Made by a program: the position numbers and the translations under genes
Source of the DNA: an uncultured Bacillota bacterium
Lineage (GTDB): Bacteria; Bacillota; Clostridia; Oscillospirales; Oscillospiraceae
Reading direction: 5' to 3'
NCBI GenBank assembly: GCA_947650875.1
Contig: CANSXE010000007.1
Coordinates: forward strand, 1-43,613
DNA: 43,613 nucleotides
The notes under the pieces: model-generated
Database searches by the model: none
What the model was told of the DNA's origin: nothing
The model's input: only the letters and a program-made list of their open reading frames with translations
In this document: positions 6,835-14,568 of the stretch, in pieces
Numbering within the stretch: position 1 is the stretch's first letter
Layout: every line of letters begins with the position of its first letter

Positions 6835-8307
6835 CTAAAATGCTGTGGCGGGGGAGGGGGTGTCAGTTGTTTCCTGGAGGGCGGGGAGGACGACGGTGAT
6901 TCGGGTGCCTACGCCGAGACGTGAGACCACCTCGAACCAGCCGCCGTGGCGCGCTACAATCCACTTGGCGATAGACAGGCCCAGGCCGGTGCCGCCGGTT
7001 TTCCGGTCCCGGGACTGGTCGGTGCGGTAGAAGCGCTCGAAGATGTGGGGGATGCCCTCGGGGGGGATGCCCATGCCCTCGTCCTGAACGGTGAGCCGGA
7101 CATGGCCCTGGCTGGACAGAACACGCAGGTAGATGCGGCCCTCGGGGGGGCTGTATTTCAGGCTGTTGTCCATCATAATGCGCAGCACCTGCTTCATCAG
7201 GCCGGGGTCAGCATATATGCTGACGGGGTCCTCCCCCCAGCGGGGGAGGAAGGTGCGGTCAGGATGGAGCATCTCCTCCTCCCGGAGGACCTCGCCGGCC
7301 AGATCGGTGAGGTCCAGCGGTTCCATTTTTACCGGCTGGGAGTCGTTGTCCCCCCGGGCCAGGAAGAGAAGCTGCTCCACCAGCCGCTCCATGGAGGCGG
7401 CTTCCCCGCGGATGGCGTCGATGGACTCCTGGAGGGCTTCCGGGTCGCTCTTGCCCCAGCGGTCGAGGAGGGCGGCGTAGCCCTGGATGACGGCAATGGG
7501 GGTGCGCAGCTCGTGGCTGGCGTCGGAGACAAAGCGCATTTGGGCGCTGTAGGCCTGGTTGACCCGGTCCATCAGCTCGTTGATGGATTGGGCCAGGGAG
7601 CGCAGCTCCTTCTGGGTGGGGGGCAGGTCAATGCGGCTGTCCAAGTGGGCGGCGTCAATCTTATCCAGTTCGCCGGCCAGATTTTCGATCTCCCGCCTGG
7701 ACATGTGGGTCATAGAGTTGAGCCGGGCCGCGGTGGCGGCCAGGTCCTGGATGGGGCGGAGCACCTTGCGGATGGAGCGGTTGCTGCGGAAGAGGTTGGT
7801 GAGCAGGGAGAGGGCCTGACAGATCAGAATTACCACGCCCGCCCAGTAAAGGCCGGTGGAAATGCCGGACAGGTCCACGGTGACGGCGTAGGGCTGGCCG
7901 CCGTTGGGCATTTCGATGGTGTAATAAGAGGCGAGGTTCCAGGAGCGCAGGCCCTCCCAGGTCTCCGGCCAGCTGGTGGGCAGCCAGCTGGCGGCGGCGG
8001 AGTAGCCCTCCGGCGGCCGTTGGAGGGGGGCGATGGTGTAGTCGCTGGCCTCCATCCAGGCCAGGGCGTCCTGGGAGGGCACACCCCGCCGGTTGACCAG
8101 CTCCACCACATCGGCACAGCGGTTTTCCGCGTAGAGGGACATACCGAAGACGGCCAGCACCAGCAGCAGCAGGTCCATGACCAGGAAAATGCCCAGCTGG
8201 CGCAGGAAAAAGCCGATGTTCAGCCGCAGAGCCAGGGAGGAGTCCCGGGCGGCGGCGATGGGGTCCGATGGGGGCGGGGTTTGGAAACGGTGCCGGCTGC
8301 GGGGCAT
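6835..8307 (-). CDS. Sensor histidine kinase (HAMP-HisKA-HATPase)
   Basis: The 490-residue membrane kinase has two transmembrane segments (about 36-58 and 150-175) flanking an extracytoplasmic sensor region of about 90 residues. A HAMP linker (VLRPIQDLAATAARLN) follows, then the phospho-acceptor block SHELRTPIAVIQGY, and then the N box (DNSLKYSPPEG), G1 (DEGMGIPPEG), F (IFERFYRTDQS) and G2 (GGTGLGLSIAKW) boxes. ATG 8307 is preferred over GTG 8316 because GGAGG lies 8 bases before it. The kinase is the last gene of the operon with the PhoB-type regulator, separated from it by the flavodoxin gene and a repeat cluster. The signal is unknown; the sensor region shows no named domain. Confidence 0.92.
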   Translation of the reverse strand: MPRSRHRFQTPPPSDPIAAARDSSLALRLNIGFFLRQLGIFLVMDLLLLVLAVFGMSLYAENRCADVVELVNRRGVPSQDALAWMEASDYTIAPLQRPPEGYSAAASWLPTSWPETWEGLRSWNLASYYTIEMPNGGQPYAVTVDLSGISTGLYWAGVVILICQALSLLTNLFRSNRSIRKVLRPIQDLAATAARLNSMTHMSRREIENLAGELDKIDAAHLDSRIDLPPTQKELRSLAQSINELMDRVNQAYSAQMRFVSDASHELRTPIAVIQGYAALLDRWGKSDPEALQESIDAIRGEAASMERLVEQLLFLARGDNDSQPVKMEPLDLTDLAGEVLREEEMLHPDRTFLPRWGEDPVSIYADPGLMKQVLRIMMDNSLKYSPPEGRIYLRVLSSQGHVRLTVQDEGMGIPPEGIPHIFERFYRTDQSRDRKTGGTGLGLSIAKWIVARHGGWFEVVSRLGVGTRITVVLPALQETTDTPSPATAF

Positions 8308-8326
8308 GGGGTTCACCTCCCTGGGA

Positions 8327-8522
8327 TGTAGGGGCGGACACTGTCCGCCCGCTGCATGGAACTCTGTAGGGACGCATCATGATGCGTCCGCAATGCGATA
8401 CGGTACGATAATATGGTGCATCCCTGGTATATCCGTGACATGGTACGTCCTGTGATACGGCGCGTCCCGCGATACGGTGCGGGTGCTGGAGCAGGGCGGA
8501 CGCTTCGTGAAGCGTCCCTACA
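8327..8522. repeat. Cluster of TGTAGGG-bounded palindromes (REP/MITE-like element)
   Basis: The 196-bp segment is bounded by TGTAGGG (8327-8333) and its inverse CCCTACA (8516-8522). It contains three related modules, each TGTAGGG followed by a palindrome. The first is GGGCGGACA/TGTCCGCCC from 8331. The second, from about 8367, has ACGCATCATGATGCGT. The third is inverted at the right end (GGACGCTTC/GAAGCGTCC). Between them are short repeats of the form GATACGGYGCG. The right end supplies the stop codon of the flavodoxin gene (TAG, 8518-8520). No transposase is present. A single short palindrome with the same ends lies at 18894-18913. Confidence 0.65.
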
Positions 8523-9021
8523 GGGTCTTGATCCACGCCCGGATGGTCTCCAAATTCTCAAAGGCCACAAAGCTGCCGCCGTGGAGGAGAAAATCGAGGT
8601 ATTTGTCCTCCTCAGGGGTGCGGCGGCCGCCCTTGTCCCGAAGGGATTCCCGTATGGACTTGGTGGCCATACCCACCATGCGGCGCTTGAGCCAGCCCAC
8701 CTTTTTTGGGGCCCATCCACCCTGGAGATAGAAAATGGGGGCGTCAGGGACGTAGTTGGCTTTGGACAGGGTGTCCAGCACCTGCTGGGAGACGGGGGAC
8801 ATGCCCACGCCGCACACCCCCTTCACGGTGAATTGCTTTACTGCCTGGTCGATGCCGGCGATGTGGCCCGCCATGAGGGGGCCCATGTAGAAGACGGTCT
8901 CCCCGGGGCCCACCTTGCCCTGGGCCTCGGCCAGGGGGCAGACCTTCATTTTTTCCGCCTTGGCCAGCATTTCGGCGTACTCTTTGGTAAAGCCGGTGTT
9001 GGAACGGTATACAATAGTCAC
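8518..9021 (-). CDS. Flavodoxin-like protein in a two-component operon
   Basis: The 167-residue protein begins TIVYRSNTGFTKEYAEMLAK after a GTG start. This is the beta1-loop-alpha1 phosphate-binding motif of flavodoxins (T/S-x-T-G-x-T), here SNTGFT. A second segment, VFYMGPLMAGHIAGID, fits the following FMN-contact strand (normally G-S/T-P). The C-terminal part (APKKVGWLKRRMVGMATKSI) is basic. The family includes HemG-like and domain-only flavodoxins that carry FMN and shuttle electrons in the cytoplasm. GTG 9021 is chosen because AAGGAGG lies just upstream and the start lies directly behind the regulator's stop codon, so the two are translationally coupled. Its place between regulator and kinase genes suggests a link to redox sensing, which is only inference. 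Confidence 0.7.
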   Translation of the reverse strand: MTIVYRSNTGFTKEYAEMLAKAEKMKVCPLAEAQGKVGPGETVFYMGPLMAGHIAGIDQAVKQFTVKGVCGVGMSPVSQQVLDTLSKANYVPDAPIFYLQGGWAPKKVGWLKRRMVGMATKSIRESLRDKGGRRTPEEDKYLDFLLHGGSFVAFENLETIRAWIKTL

Positions 9022-9023
9022 GG

Positions 9024-9704
9024 TTACTCCTCCTTGATGACATAGCCCACGCCCCGGACGGTGTGGATGAGCTTGAGACCAAAGGCGTCGTCCAGCTTGC
9101 TGCGCAGAAAACGGATGTAGACGTCTACCGAGTTGGTCTCGCCCACAAAGTCGAAGCCCCATACCGCATCCAGAAGGGCCTCCCGGGTGAGCACCCGGCT
9201 CTTGTTTTCCAGCAGGTGGCGGAGCAGGTCAAACTCCTTTTTGGTAAGCTCCACCGTTTGGCCCCGGACCATGACCTGGTGTTTTTCTACGTCCATCACC
9301 AGCGGGCCCGCCGACAGAGGGATGTTCTGGGCGGCCTGACCGCCCTTGCCCCGCAGGGCGGCACGGATGCGGGCCAGCAGCTCCTCGATGGCGAAGGGCT
9401 TGGTGATGTAGTCGTCGGCCCCGGAGTCCAGGCCGGCCACCTTGTCCACCACGCTGTCCCTGGCAGTTAACATAATTACTGGGACCTGGCTCTCCCGGCG
9501 CAGGCGGCGCAGCACTTCCATCCCGGACAGCTGGGGGAGCATGATGTCCAGCAGCACCAGGTCGAAGGAGCCGCCCAGGGCCAGCTCCAGGCCCCGGCGG
9601 CCGTCCAGGGCCTTTTCCACCTGGTAGCCCTCGTATTTTAACTCCATCTCTACCATGCGGGCCAGCTTTTCCTCGTCTTCCACCAGGAGGATGCGTTCTG
9701 CCAT
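9024..9704 (-). CDS. OmpR/PhoB-family response regulator
   Basis: The 226-residue protein has a receiver domain (MAERILLVEDEEK with the acidic pair, LVLLDIMLP with the phosphorylated Asp, VIMLTARD, DYITKPFAIEELLAR with the conserved Lys). A winged-helix DNA-binding domain of the OmpR type follows (ELTKKEFDLLRHLLENKSRV, DVYIRFLRSKLDD, LIHTVRGVGYVI). It should be phosphorylated by the kinase encoded at 6835-8307 and bind direct repeats in target promoters. ATG 9704 is preferred over GTG 9713 because GAGG lies 8 bases upstream. It follows the DUF4342 gene by 18 bases. An inverted repeat near 10395-10422 upstream of the operon could be a target. Confidence 0.95.
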   Translation of the reverse strand: MAERILLVEDEEKLARMVEMELKYEGYQVEKALDGRRGLELALGGSFDLVLLDIMLPQLSGMEVLRRLRRESQVPVIMLTARDSVVDKVAGLDSGADDYITKPFAIEELLARIRAALRGKGGQAAQNIPLSAGPLVMDVEKHQVMVRGQTVELTKKEFDLLRHLLENKSRVLTREALLDAVWGFDFVGETNSVDVYIRFLRSKLDDAFGLKLIHTVRGVGYVIKEE

Positions 9705-9722
9705 TTCTCTCACCTCACGGGA

Positions 9723-10313
9723 TTATTTTTTGTCCTGCTCGTCGGAGTGCCAGTCGTGTTTCAGTTCGTCCATGACCTTGTGGCCCAGGTCGGAGGCGGT
9801 GTCGGCCACAGAGCCCATCATGTTGTTCAGGCTCTCCCGCTCCAGGTCAGGGCCGGAGAAGCGGTAGCGGAAGCCCAGAAAGAGCCCCAGAATCAGAATC
9901 GGAATGGTCACCCAGGGGGCACAGCACAGCAGCAGCAGGAGAATCAGCACCGGCAGGGCGGTGATGGGCTGGTCCCGGCGCCAGATTTCCAGCTCGTTGT
10001 CGATGAGCCAGCGGCGCAGAGTGTTGAAAAAACGCCGGCCGCCGTCCCCTTTGGGGCGGGGCGGAGGTGCGTTTTTCTTTTTCCGCTCCTTTACGAGCAG
10101 CTGGGCGGGGAGGTGGTCCGCAGGTGGAGGGGGGACCTCACTCTTGGTGGAGTAGTAGGCGGCTTCCTTCCGGGGAATGGCGCCCTTTTCTTCCAGATAA
10201 ATCAGGGCGTCCAGAAGATTGCCGCCGCTGTACTCCAGGGCCTCCTTGGCCTGGGTGTAGCTGACATTGGCTTTTTCCTTCAGACGTTCTACCATTTCCA
10301 GTGTGATTTCCAT
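9723..10313 (-). CDS. DUF4342-type protein: UBA-like N-terminus and one membrane region
   Basis: The 196-residue protein has a UBA-like helical N-terminus (MEITLEMVERLKEKANVSYTQAKEALEYS, GGNLLDALIYLEEKG), the arrangement of the DUF4342 family. A proline- and lysine-rich linker (KERKKKNAPPPRPKGDGG) leads to a hydrophobic region near residues 122-152 (LPVLILLLLLCCAPW, then a second stretch), and a charged tail ends HDWHSDEQDKK. It is the first gene of the regulator-flavodoxin-kinase operon, so it is probably an accessory membrane protein of that system. Its molecular function is unknown. GGAGC before the ATG at 10313 is a weak ribosome binding site. Confidence 0.75.
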   Translation of the reverse strand: MEITLEMVERLKEKANVSYTQAKEALEYSGGNLLDALIYLEEKGAIPRKEAAYYSTKSEVPPPPADHLPAQLLVKERKKKNAPPPRPKGDGGRRFFNTLRRWLIDNELEIWRRDQPITALPVLILLLLLCCAPWVTIPILILGLFLGFRYRFSGPDLERESLNNMMGSVADTASDLGHKVMDELKHDWHSDEQDKK

Positions 10314-10394
10314 AAAGACGGCTCCTTTCCGCAGACCCTGTTCCTGTTTGTGCTGTTCAGTGTATCACGGCCGGGTTGAAGGACCGTTTAGCTT

Positions 10395-10452
10395 ACATTA
10401 AGATTTCCTTAAAAATTAATGTGGATATGGGTGTAATGCTCCTATTCTAGCA
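10395..10452 (-). promoter_or_regulatory. Probable promoter and inverted repeat of the two-component operon
   Basis: On the minus strand an extended -10 (TGC-TAGAAT, 10444-10452) with a weak -35 (TGTCCA) lies about 130 bases before the DUF4342 start. Downstream, ACATTAA (10395-10401) and TTAATGT (10416-10422) form an inverted repeat 21 bases apart, which could bind the operon's own regulator. The rest of the 318-base gap (10314-10631) is AT-rich with no ORF I trust. Confidence 0.4.
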
Positions 10453-10562
10453 CATTTTTTCTGATGTGGACAGTCCCTAATGTGCTGCAAAGAAAAAAGA
10501 ATCCGAAATATACAATAAAATATCACCAAATAACAGATAAAATAAAATAATATCAAAATAAC

Positions 10563-10591
10563 TTGGACTTTGAATAGGAGTGTGCTATAAT
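10563..10591 (+). promoter_or_regulatory. Promoter of the restriction-modification operon
   Basis: TTGGAC (10563-10568) and an extended TGC-TATAAT (-10 at 10586-10591) are 17 bases apart, placing transcription start near 10598, 34 bases before the first gene. The flanking DNA is clearly AT-richer than the genes on either side. Confidence 0.75.
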
Positions 10592-10631
10592 TTATAATCG
10601 ACTTTTGTATCAGTAACATTGAGGTGATCAA

Positions 10632-10838
10632 ATGAGTGAAAAGACTGCAACGGATGAGAGCTATATCAGCATTGACGAAGCAGCGGGGTATTTGGACATA
10701 AAAACGGTTACTTTGCGGAATTGGATAAAAAAGAAGCCCGACATCCCGGCACACCGAGTGGGAAAACTTTGGAAATTCAAACGTTCTGAGTTGGATGAGT
10801 GGATTAAGAGCGGTAAAAGTGCAATGGATCAGGCATGA
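10632..10838 (+). CDS. Small excisionase-type HTH protein, probable controller of the R-M operon
   Basis: The 68-residue protein is a helix-turn-helix of the excisionase/MerR-like (HTH_17) type: YISIDEAAGYLDIKTVTLRN, then AHRVGKLWKFKRSELDEWI with the typical wing and closing helix. It binds DNA. As the first gene of the operon it is best read as a controller that times expression of methylases against nuclease, in the manner of C proteins, although C proteins usually belong to the Cro/HTH_3 fold and not this one. GAGGTGAT precedes the ATG. The methyltransferase gene starts 27 bases downstream. Integrase-linked excisionases share this fold, but no integrase is nearby. Confidence 0.8.
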   Translation: MSEKTATDESYISIDEAAGYLDIKTVTLRNWIKKKPDIPAHRVGKLWKFKRSELDEWIKSGKSAMDQA

Positions 10839-10865
10839 ACATAAAACACGGAAGGAAGTTCAGCG

Positions 10866-11585
10866 ATGACAGAAATTAAGCTGTATAATGAAGATTGCAT
10901 AGCCGCGATGAAGAAGCTTGACGAGAAGTCGATTGACCTGATTGTGACGGACCCACCTTATAATTTGGGGAATTTTATGAAGAGCCGCGACACCAACTTG
11001 AGCAAAATGCGCGACAATTTTTTCGGCTCGGCGGGCTGGGACGACATGGAATATGGCGAGTGGGAGAAGTCGATGGATGACTTTTTCAAGGCTGCCGCGC
11101 GTGTGGTGAAAAACGGCGGGACGATGATAGTCTTTATGGCGATTATCAAGGTCGAGACGCTCATAAGGCTTGCGGAAAAGCATGGGTTTTATTACAAGAC
11201 TACGGGGATTTGGCACAAGACCAATCCTATGCCCCGGAACATGAATCTGCACTTTGTAAATTCAACGGAGGCCTGGATTTATTTTACTTACAAGAAAAAA
11301 ACGGGCACCTTCAACAACGGCGGCGCCATGTTCCATGACTTTATCGAGACATCTGTAACGCCGAACGGGGAGCGCAGGTTTGGCAGACATCCCACCCAGA
11401 AGCCGGAAAGCCTGATCCAACACTTTGTAGAGATACTGTCCAACCCCGGAGGTTGGGTGCTGGACCCTTTTATGGGCAGCGGGACAACGGGGGTTATCTC
11501 AAAGAGGACGGAACGGAACTTTGTAGGCATTGAGCTGGATAAAAAATACTATGACATGGCAGAGGCGAGGATTAAGGGGGCATGA
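10866..11585 (+). CDS. Beta-class DNA amino-methyltransferase (N6-adenine or N4-cytosine)
   Basis: The 239-residue protein has the catalytic motif IV near the N-terminus (IVTDPPYNLG, about residues 31-40) and the AdoMet-binding motif I near the C-terminus (LDPFMGSGTTG), an order that defines the beta class. The C-terminal segment VGIELDKKYYDMAEARI closes the fold. DPPY favours N6-adenine methylation, but N4-cytosine cannot be excluded. The region between (RNMNLHFVNSTEAWIYF, RRFGRHPTQKPESLI) carries the conserved HPTQKP block. It should protect one strand of the recognition site of the co-encoded nuclease. GGAAGG precedes the ATG. The next methylase gene begins 1 base after its stop codon. Confidence 0.93.
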   Translation: MTEIKLYNEDCIAAMKKLDEKSIDLIVTDPPYNLGNFMKSRDTNLSKMRDNFFGSAGWDDMEYGEWEKSMDDFFKAAARVVKNGGTMIVFMAIIKVETLIRLAEKHGFYYKTTGIWHKTNPMPRNMNLHFVNSTEAWIYFTYKKKTGTFNNGGAMFHDFIETSVTPNGERRFGRHPTQKPESLIQHFVEILSNPGGWVLDPFMGSGTTGVISKRTERNFVGIELDKKYYDMAEARIKGA

Positions 11586-11586
11586 C

Positions 11587-12660
11587 ATGAAACCGAGGGT
11601 AATTGATTTGTTTGCGGGAGTAGGTGGATTGTCCCTGGGGTTTGAGATGCGTGGCTTTGAAGTTGTGCTCGCCAATGAATATGACACTTCGATTGCAGCC
11701 GCCTACCAAGAAAACCACAGAACCACCAAGATGATTGTCGGTGATATTACCTCGCTTGATTTGCAGCGGACTTTTGGCGGATATAACGGGCAGACCGATG
11801 TCATAATCGGGGGACCTCCCTGCCAGGGATTTTCCCAGAAGGGGCAGCGGAAGACAATTCATGATGCGCGGAACTTTCTGTTTAAATATTACGTTGAGGT
11901 TGTCAAGCTGGTTGAGCCAAAGTATTTCGTTATGGAAAACGTGCCCAACCTTTTGACCGCCGAAAACGGGTATTTTTACAGGGAAATTGAGGAGCTCTTT
12001 CAATCTATGGGGTATTGCCTTGAGAGGGGCGTATTGAATGCGTCGGATTATGGTGTTCCGCAAAACCGCAGGCGGGCGGTGATTATCGGGAAAAAAGGCG
12101 GGAAGGCTCCTGGTCTGCCAAAGGCTAAGAACGTATCGGTAACAATCTGGGATGCCATCAGTGATTTGGCCTATCTGGAGTCGGGCGAAGGTTCTGAGGT
12201 GCAGCAATACAAAAATGAGCCGCAGAACGAATACCAGAAGCTTCTGCGCAGGGATTCGGAGACGCTGTATAACCATGTGGCGACGAGACACTCCCCGCTT
12301 GCACTGGAAAGGCTTGCGATGATTCCGCCAAATTCCGGCAAGGAGGTGCTGCCGAAGGAGCATTTGACGAAATCAATTTACAGCGGCACATGGACCCGGA
12401 TGCGGAAGGACGAAATTTCCGTTACCATCACAACACGTTTTGATACGCCGTCATCGGGGAAATTTACCCATCCCTATTTGGACAGGGCAATTACGGTTAG
12501 AGAAGCGGCACGGATACAGTCTTTCCCGGATCGTTTTCGCTTCATTGGGAATAAGGGCTCCCAGATGAAACAGGTGGGCAACGCGGTGCCGCCGCTTTTG
12601 GCTGCGGCGATAGCGGAAGTGATTTTGGACGATATGAAGGAGGACGAGCAGCATGAATAG
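11587..12660 (+). CDS. DNA (cytosine-5) methyltransferase
   Basis: The 357-residue protein carries the ordered motifs of C5-cytosine methyltransferases: motif I (VIDLFAGVGGLSLGFEMRGF), motif IV with the catalytic Cys (GGPPCQGFSQKG), motif VI (FVMENVPNLL), motif VIII (YGVPQNRRRAVIIG), a target-recognition region (about 170-280) and motifs IX/X (TVREAARIQSFPDRF, QVGNAVPPLLA). The start at 11587 is chosen over longer in-frame starts because the first motif then begins at residue 4 and AAGGGGG lies upstream. It overlaps the downstream McrB-type gene by 8 bases. Together with the amino methylase it suggests an asymmetric site with a different mark on each strand. Confidence 0.95.
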   Translation: MKPRVIDLFAGVGGLSLGFEMRGFEVVLANEYDTSIAAAYQENHRTTKMIVGDITSLDLQRTFGGYNGQTDVIIGGPPCQGFSQKGQRKTIHDARNFLFKYYVEVVKLVEPKYFVMENVPNLLTAENGYFYREIEELFQSMGYCLERGVLNASDYGVPQNRRRAVIIGKKGGKAPGLPKAKNVSVTIWDAISDLAYLESGEGSEVQQYKNEPQNEYQKLLRRDSETLYNHVATRHSPLALERLAMIPPNSGKEVLPKEHLTKSIYSGTWTRMRKDEISVTITTRFDTPSSGKFTHPYLDRAITVREAARIQSFPDRFRFIGNKGSQMKQVGNAVPPLLAAAIAEVILDDMKEDEQHE

Positions 12661-14554
12661 GCCGGACAATATGTTTGTATATGATGAGATGGATTTGAAG
12701 CTGGGTATAAAGTCCTCCCTTCCCCATGTGAAGAGCACCCTTGCCCTTGCAATTCTCCTGTGGGAGTGCGCCGACCGTCCGGCAGAGCTTGTATATGCTG
12801 TACAGCATGGCGATAAGGTTATACTGACGGATGAACTGAGACAGTGGGTGTTTGATTATCTTTCTGAAATCTGTGGGGACGAGCAGATTGATTACAACAG
12901 CCTGATAGCGAAAATCAACGAGAACCAGCTGTTCAAGTCGCAGATGGAGGCCCTGATTGTTGCTTTTGAGCTTGTCTGGAAATTGGCAAAGGTCAGCTTT
13001 GTCGAGGGGGACAAGGCGGCCAGTGCCGAAAGGACGGGCGGTATCCGCTACCCCAAGAAATTGCTGTATTCTGTGAACGCAGACATTATCCACAGCGTAA
13101 TTGAGAGCCACCATGACGCGTATATCCGTGTGTTGATGTCGTGGATAGGGTTCCGTGTGGATATAGACCCTGAGTGTGATGCTATACTGACACACCTCTT
13201 TACGGCTTTGTCTGAAGGGGCCGTTTTTAAGATGACAGACGGCAGCCGTGGGGTGGTGTTTAACCAGAACAGCCTGTACTGTAAGGCGCTGGAGACAGAT
13301 CAGCCTGTGGATATCAACGGGGACGATGAGGCGAAAGGCTCCCTCCGCATCTTGAAGTCTCTGCTTTCGGACGGCTTGAATCCCTACCTTCAGTATTCCG
13401 GCGGAAGGGTTGCCACAGCGGAAAGAAGGGACAGGGAGCTGGAAGCCTATCAGATGCGCGTGGACACATTCCTCCGCCTGTCGGCTACAAAGGTTGTGGG
13501 GGTGGAGGATCCAAAAGGGGATGACGGCGGTCTGGAGCAGGATAATCTGGAAGATGTCCGCGTCTCTGGCGGGACGAACGTGCTTCTGTACGGCGTTCCG
13601 GGGGCGGGGAAAAGCTGGACCATTGCGCATGAATACTGCAATGACGAAAGGAGGATGGAGCGGCTTGTGTTCCATCCGGATTACACCTATTCCGATTTTA
13701 TTGGACAGATTTTGCCGAGCGTGTCAGAGGGCATGGTAAGCTATTCCTTTATACCGGGACCGTTTACATCGCTGCTTAAAAAAGCATATTTGAATCCGGA
13801 TACAGAGTATTTCCTTCTGATTGAGGAGATCAACAGGGGCAACGCTCCCGCTATTTTCGGCGAAGTGTTTCAGCTGCTTGACAGAAAGACGGAGATCAGG
13901 GAAACGGGTGACGACGGCTATCCGATTGGCACCAGCGAATACGGGATCACAAATGCCAACATCGCCGGGGTAGTTTACGGCAATCCAAGACATAAGGTGC
14001 GCATACCGTCCAATATGTCCATAATCGGAACCATGAACACTTCCGACCAGAATGTATTTACCCTTGATACGGCTTTCCAGCGCAGATGGGATATGCGCAT
14101 GATTGAAAACAGCTTCAACGGCGTGAGCCCCGCGTTTGCCGACCATGCGATCCTGGATACCCAGGTCACATGGCGGGTTTTCTGTACAGCCATCAATAAT
14201 ATCATCCTGGAGAAAAACGTCAGGCTGACTTCCGCCGAGGATAAGCGCCTTGGGACGTATTTTGTACATCTGCGTGACCTTGTCTATGATGGGAACGCCG
14301 ATAATGAGCAGCTTGGGGAATTGGAAAGGGCAAAAGCGAGAAGGAATAACAGCCGCTTCCCGGAGAAAGTTTTGAAGTACCTGTGGGACGATGCGTTCAA
14401 GTTCTCGCGGGAGGATGTGTTTGACGTCGGCCAGTACAACAGCCTGGAAGCTGTTATAAGGAAGTTTGTGCAGGAGAGAGGAAACGCCCGCTTCTCGGTG
14501 TTTAAGGATACGGTGTATGATGGGCTAACGAGTCCCGGCTTACAGAAAGGTTAA
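12653..14554 (+). CDS. McrB-type AAA+ NTPase, restriction motor subunit
   Basis: The 633-residue protein has an N-terminal region of about 300 residues without a domain I can name, then a McrB-type AAA+ module. Walker A is LLYGVPGAGKSW (about residues 312-323). VFHPDYTYSDFIGQI follows, then Walker B with the adjacent McrB signature (LLIEEINRGNAPAIFGEVFQ) and the sensor segment IIGTMNTSDQNVF, with an arginine-rich AFQRRWD after it. McrB-family enzymes usually hydrolyse GTP and translocate DNA as a ring, activating a separate nuclease subunit. That nuclease is encoded 14 bases downstream. The start overlaps the cytosine methylase stop, so translation is coupled. The N-terminal part probably recognises DNA, which is inference. 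Confidence 0.9.
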   Translation: MNRPDNMFVYDEMDLKLGIKSSLPHVKSTLALAILLWECADRPAELVYAVQHGDKVILTDELRQWVFDYLSEICGDEQIDYNSLIAKINENQLFKSQMEALIVAFELVWKLAKVSFVEGDKAASAERTGGIRYPKKLLYSVNADIIHSVIESHHDAYIRVLMSWIGFRVDIDPECDAILTHLFTALSEGAVFKMTDGSRGVVFNQNSLYCKALETDQPVDINGDDEAKGSLRILKSLLSDGLNPYLQYSGGRVATAERRDRELEAYQMRVDTFLRLSATKVVGVEDPKGDDGGLEQDNLEDVRVSGGTNVLLYGVPGAGKSWTIAHEYCNDERRMERLVFHPDYTYSDFIGQILPSVSEGMVSYSFIPGPFTSLLKKAYLNPDTEYFLLIEEINRGNAPAIFGEVFQLLDRKTEIRETGDDGYPIGTSEYGITNANIAGVVYGNPRHKVRIPSNMSIIGTMNTSDQNVFTLDTAFQRRWDMRMIENSFNGVSPAFADHAILDTQVTWRVFCTAINNIILEKNVRLTSAEDKRLGTYFVHLRDLVYDGNADNEQLGELERAKARRNNSRFPEKVLKYLWDDAFKFSREDVFDVGQYNSLEAVIRKFVQERGNARFSVFKDTVYDGLTSPGLQKG

Positions 14555-14568
14555 GGCGGTGGTGGGGC

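Noticed and set aside
10632-10838. Reading the small HTH protein as an excisionase of an integrative element.
   Set aside because: No integrase, attachment-site repeats or phage genes were found around 10.3-16 kb. A role as controller of the R-M operon fits better.
12542-13675. A 377-codon minus-strand open frame inside the McrB-type gene.
   Set aside because: No recognisable motif; the plus-strand gene carries an intact Walker A/B and overlaps its neighbour.
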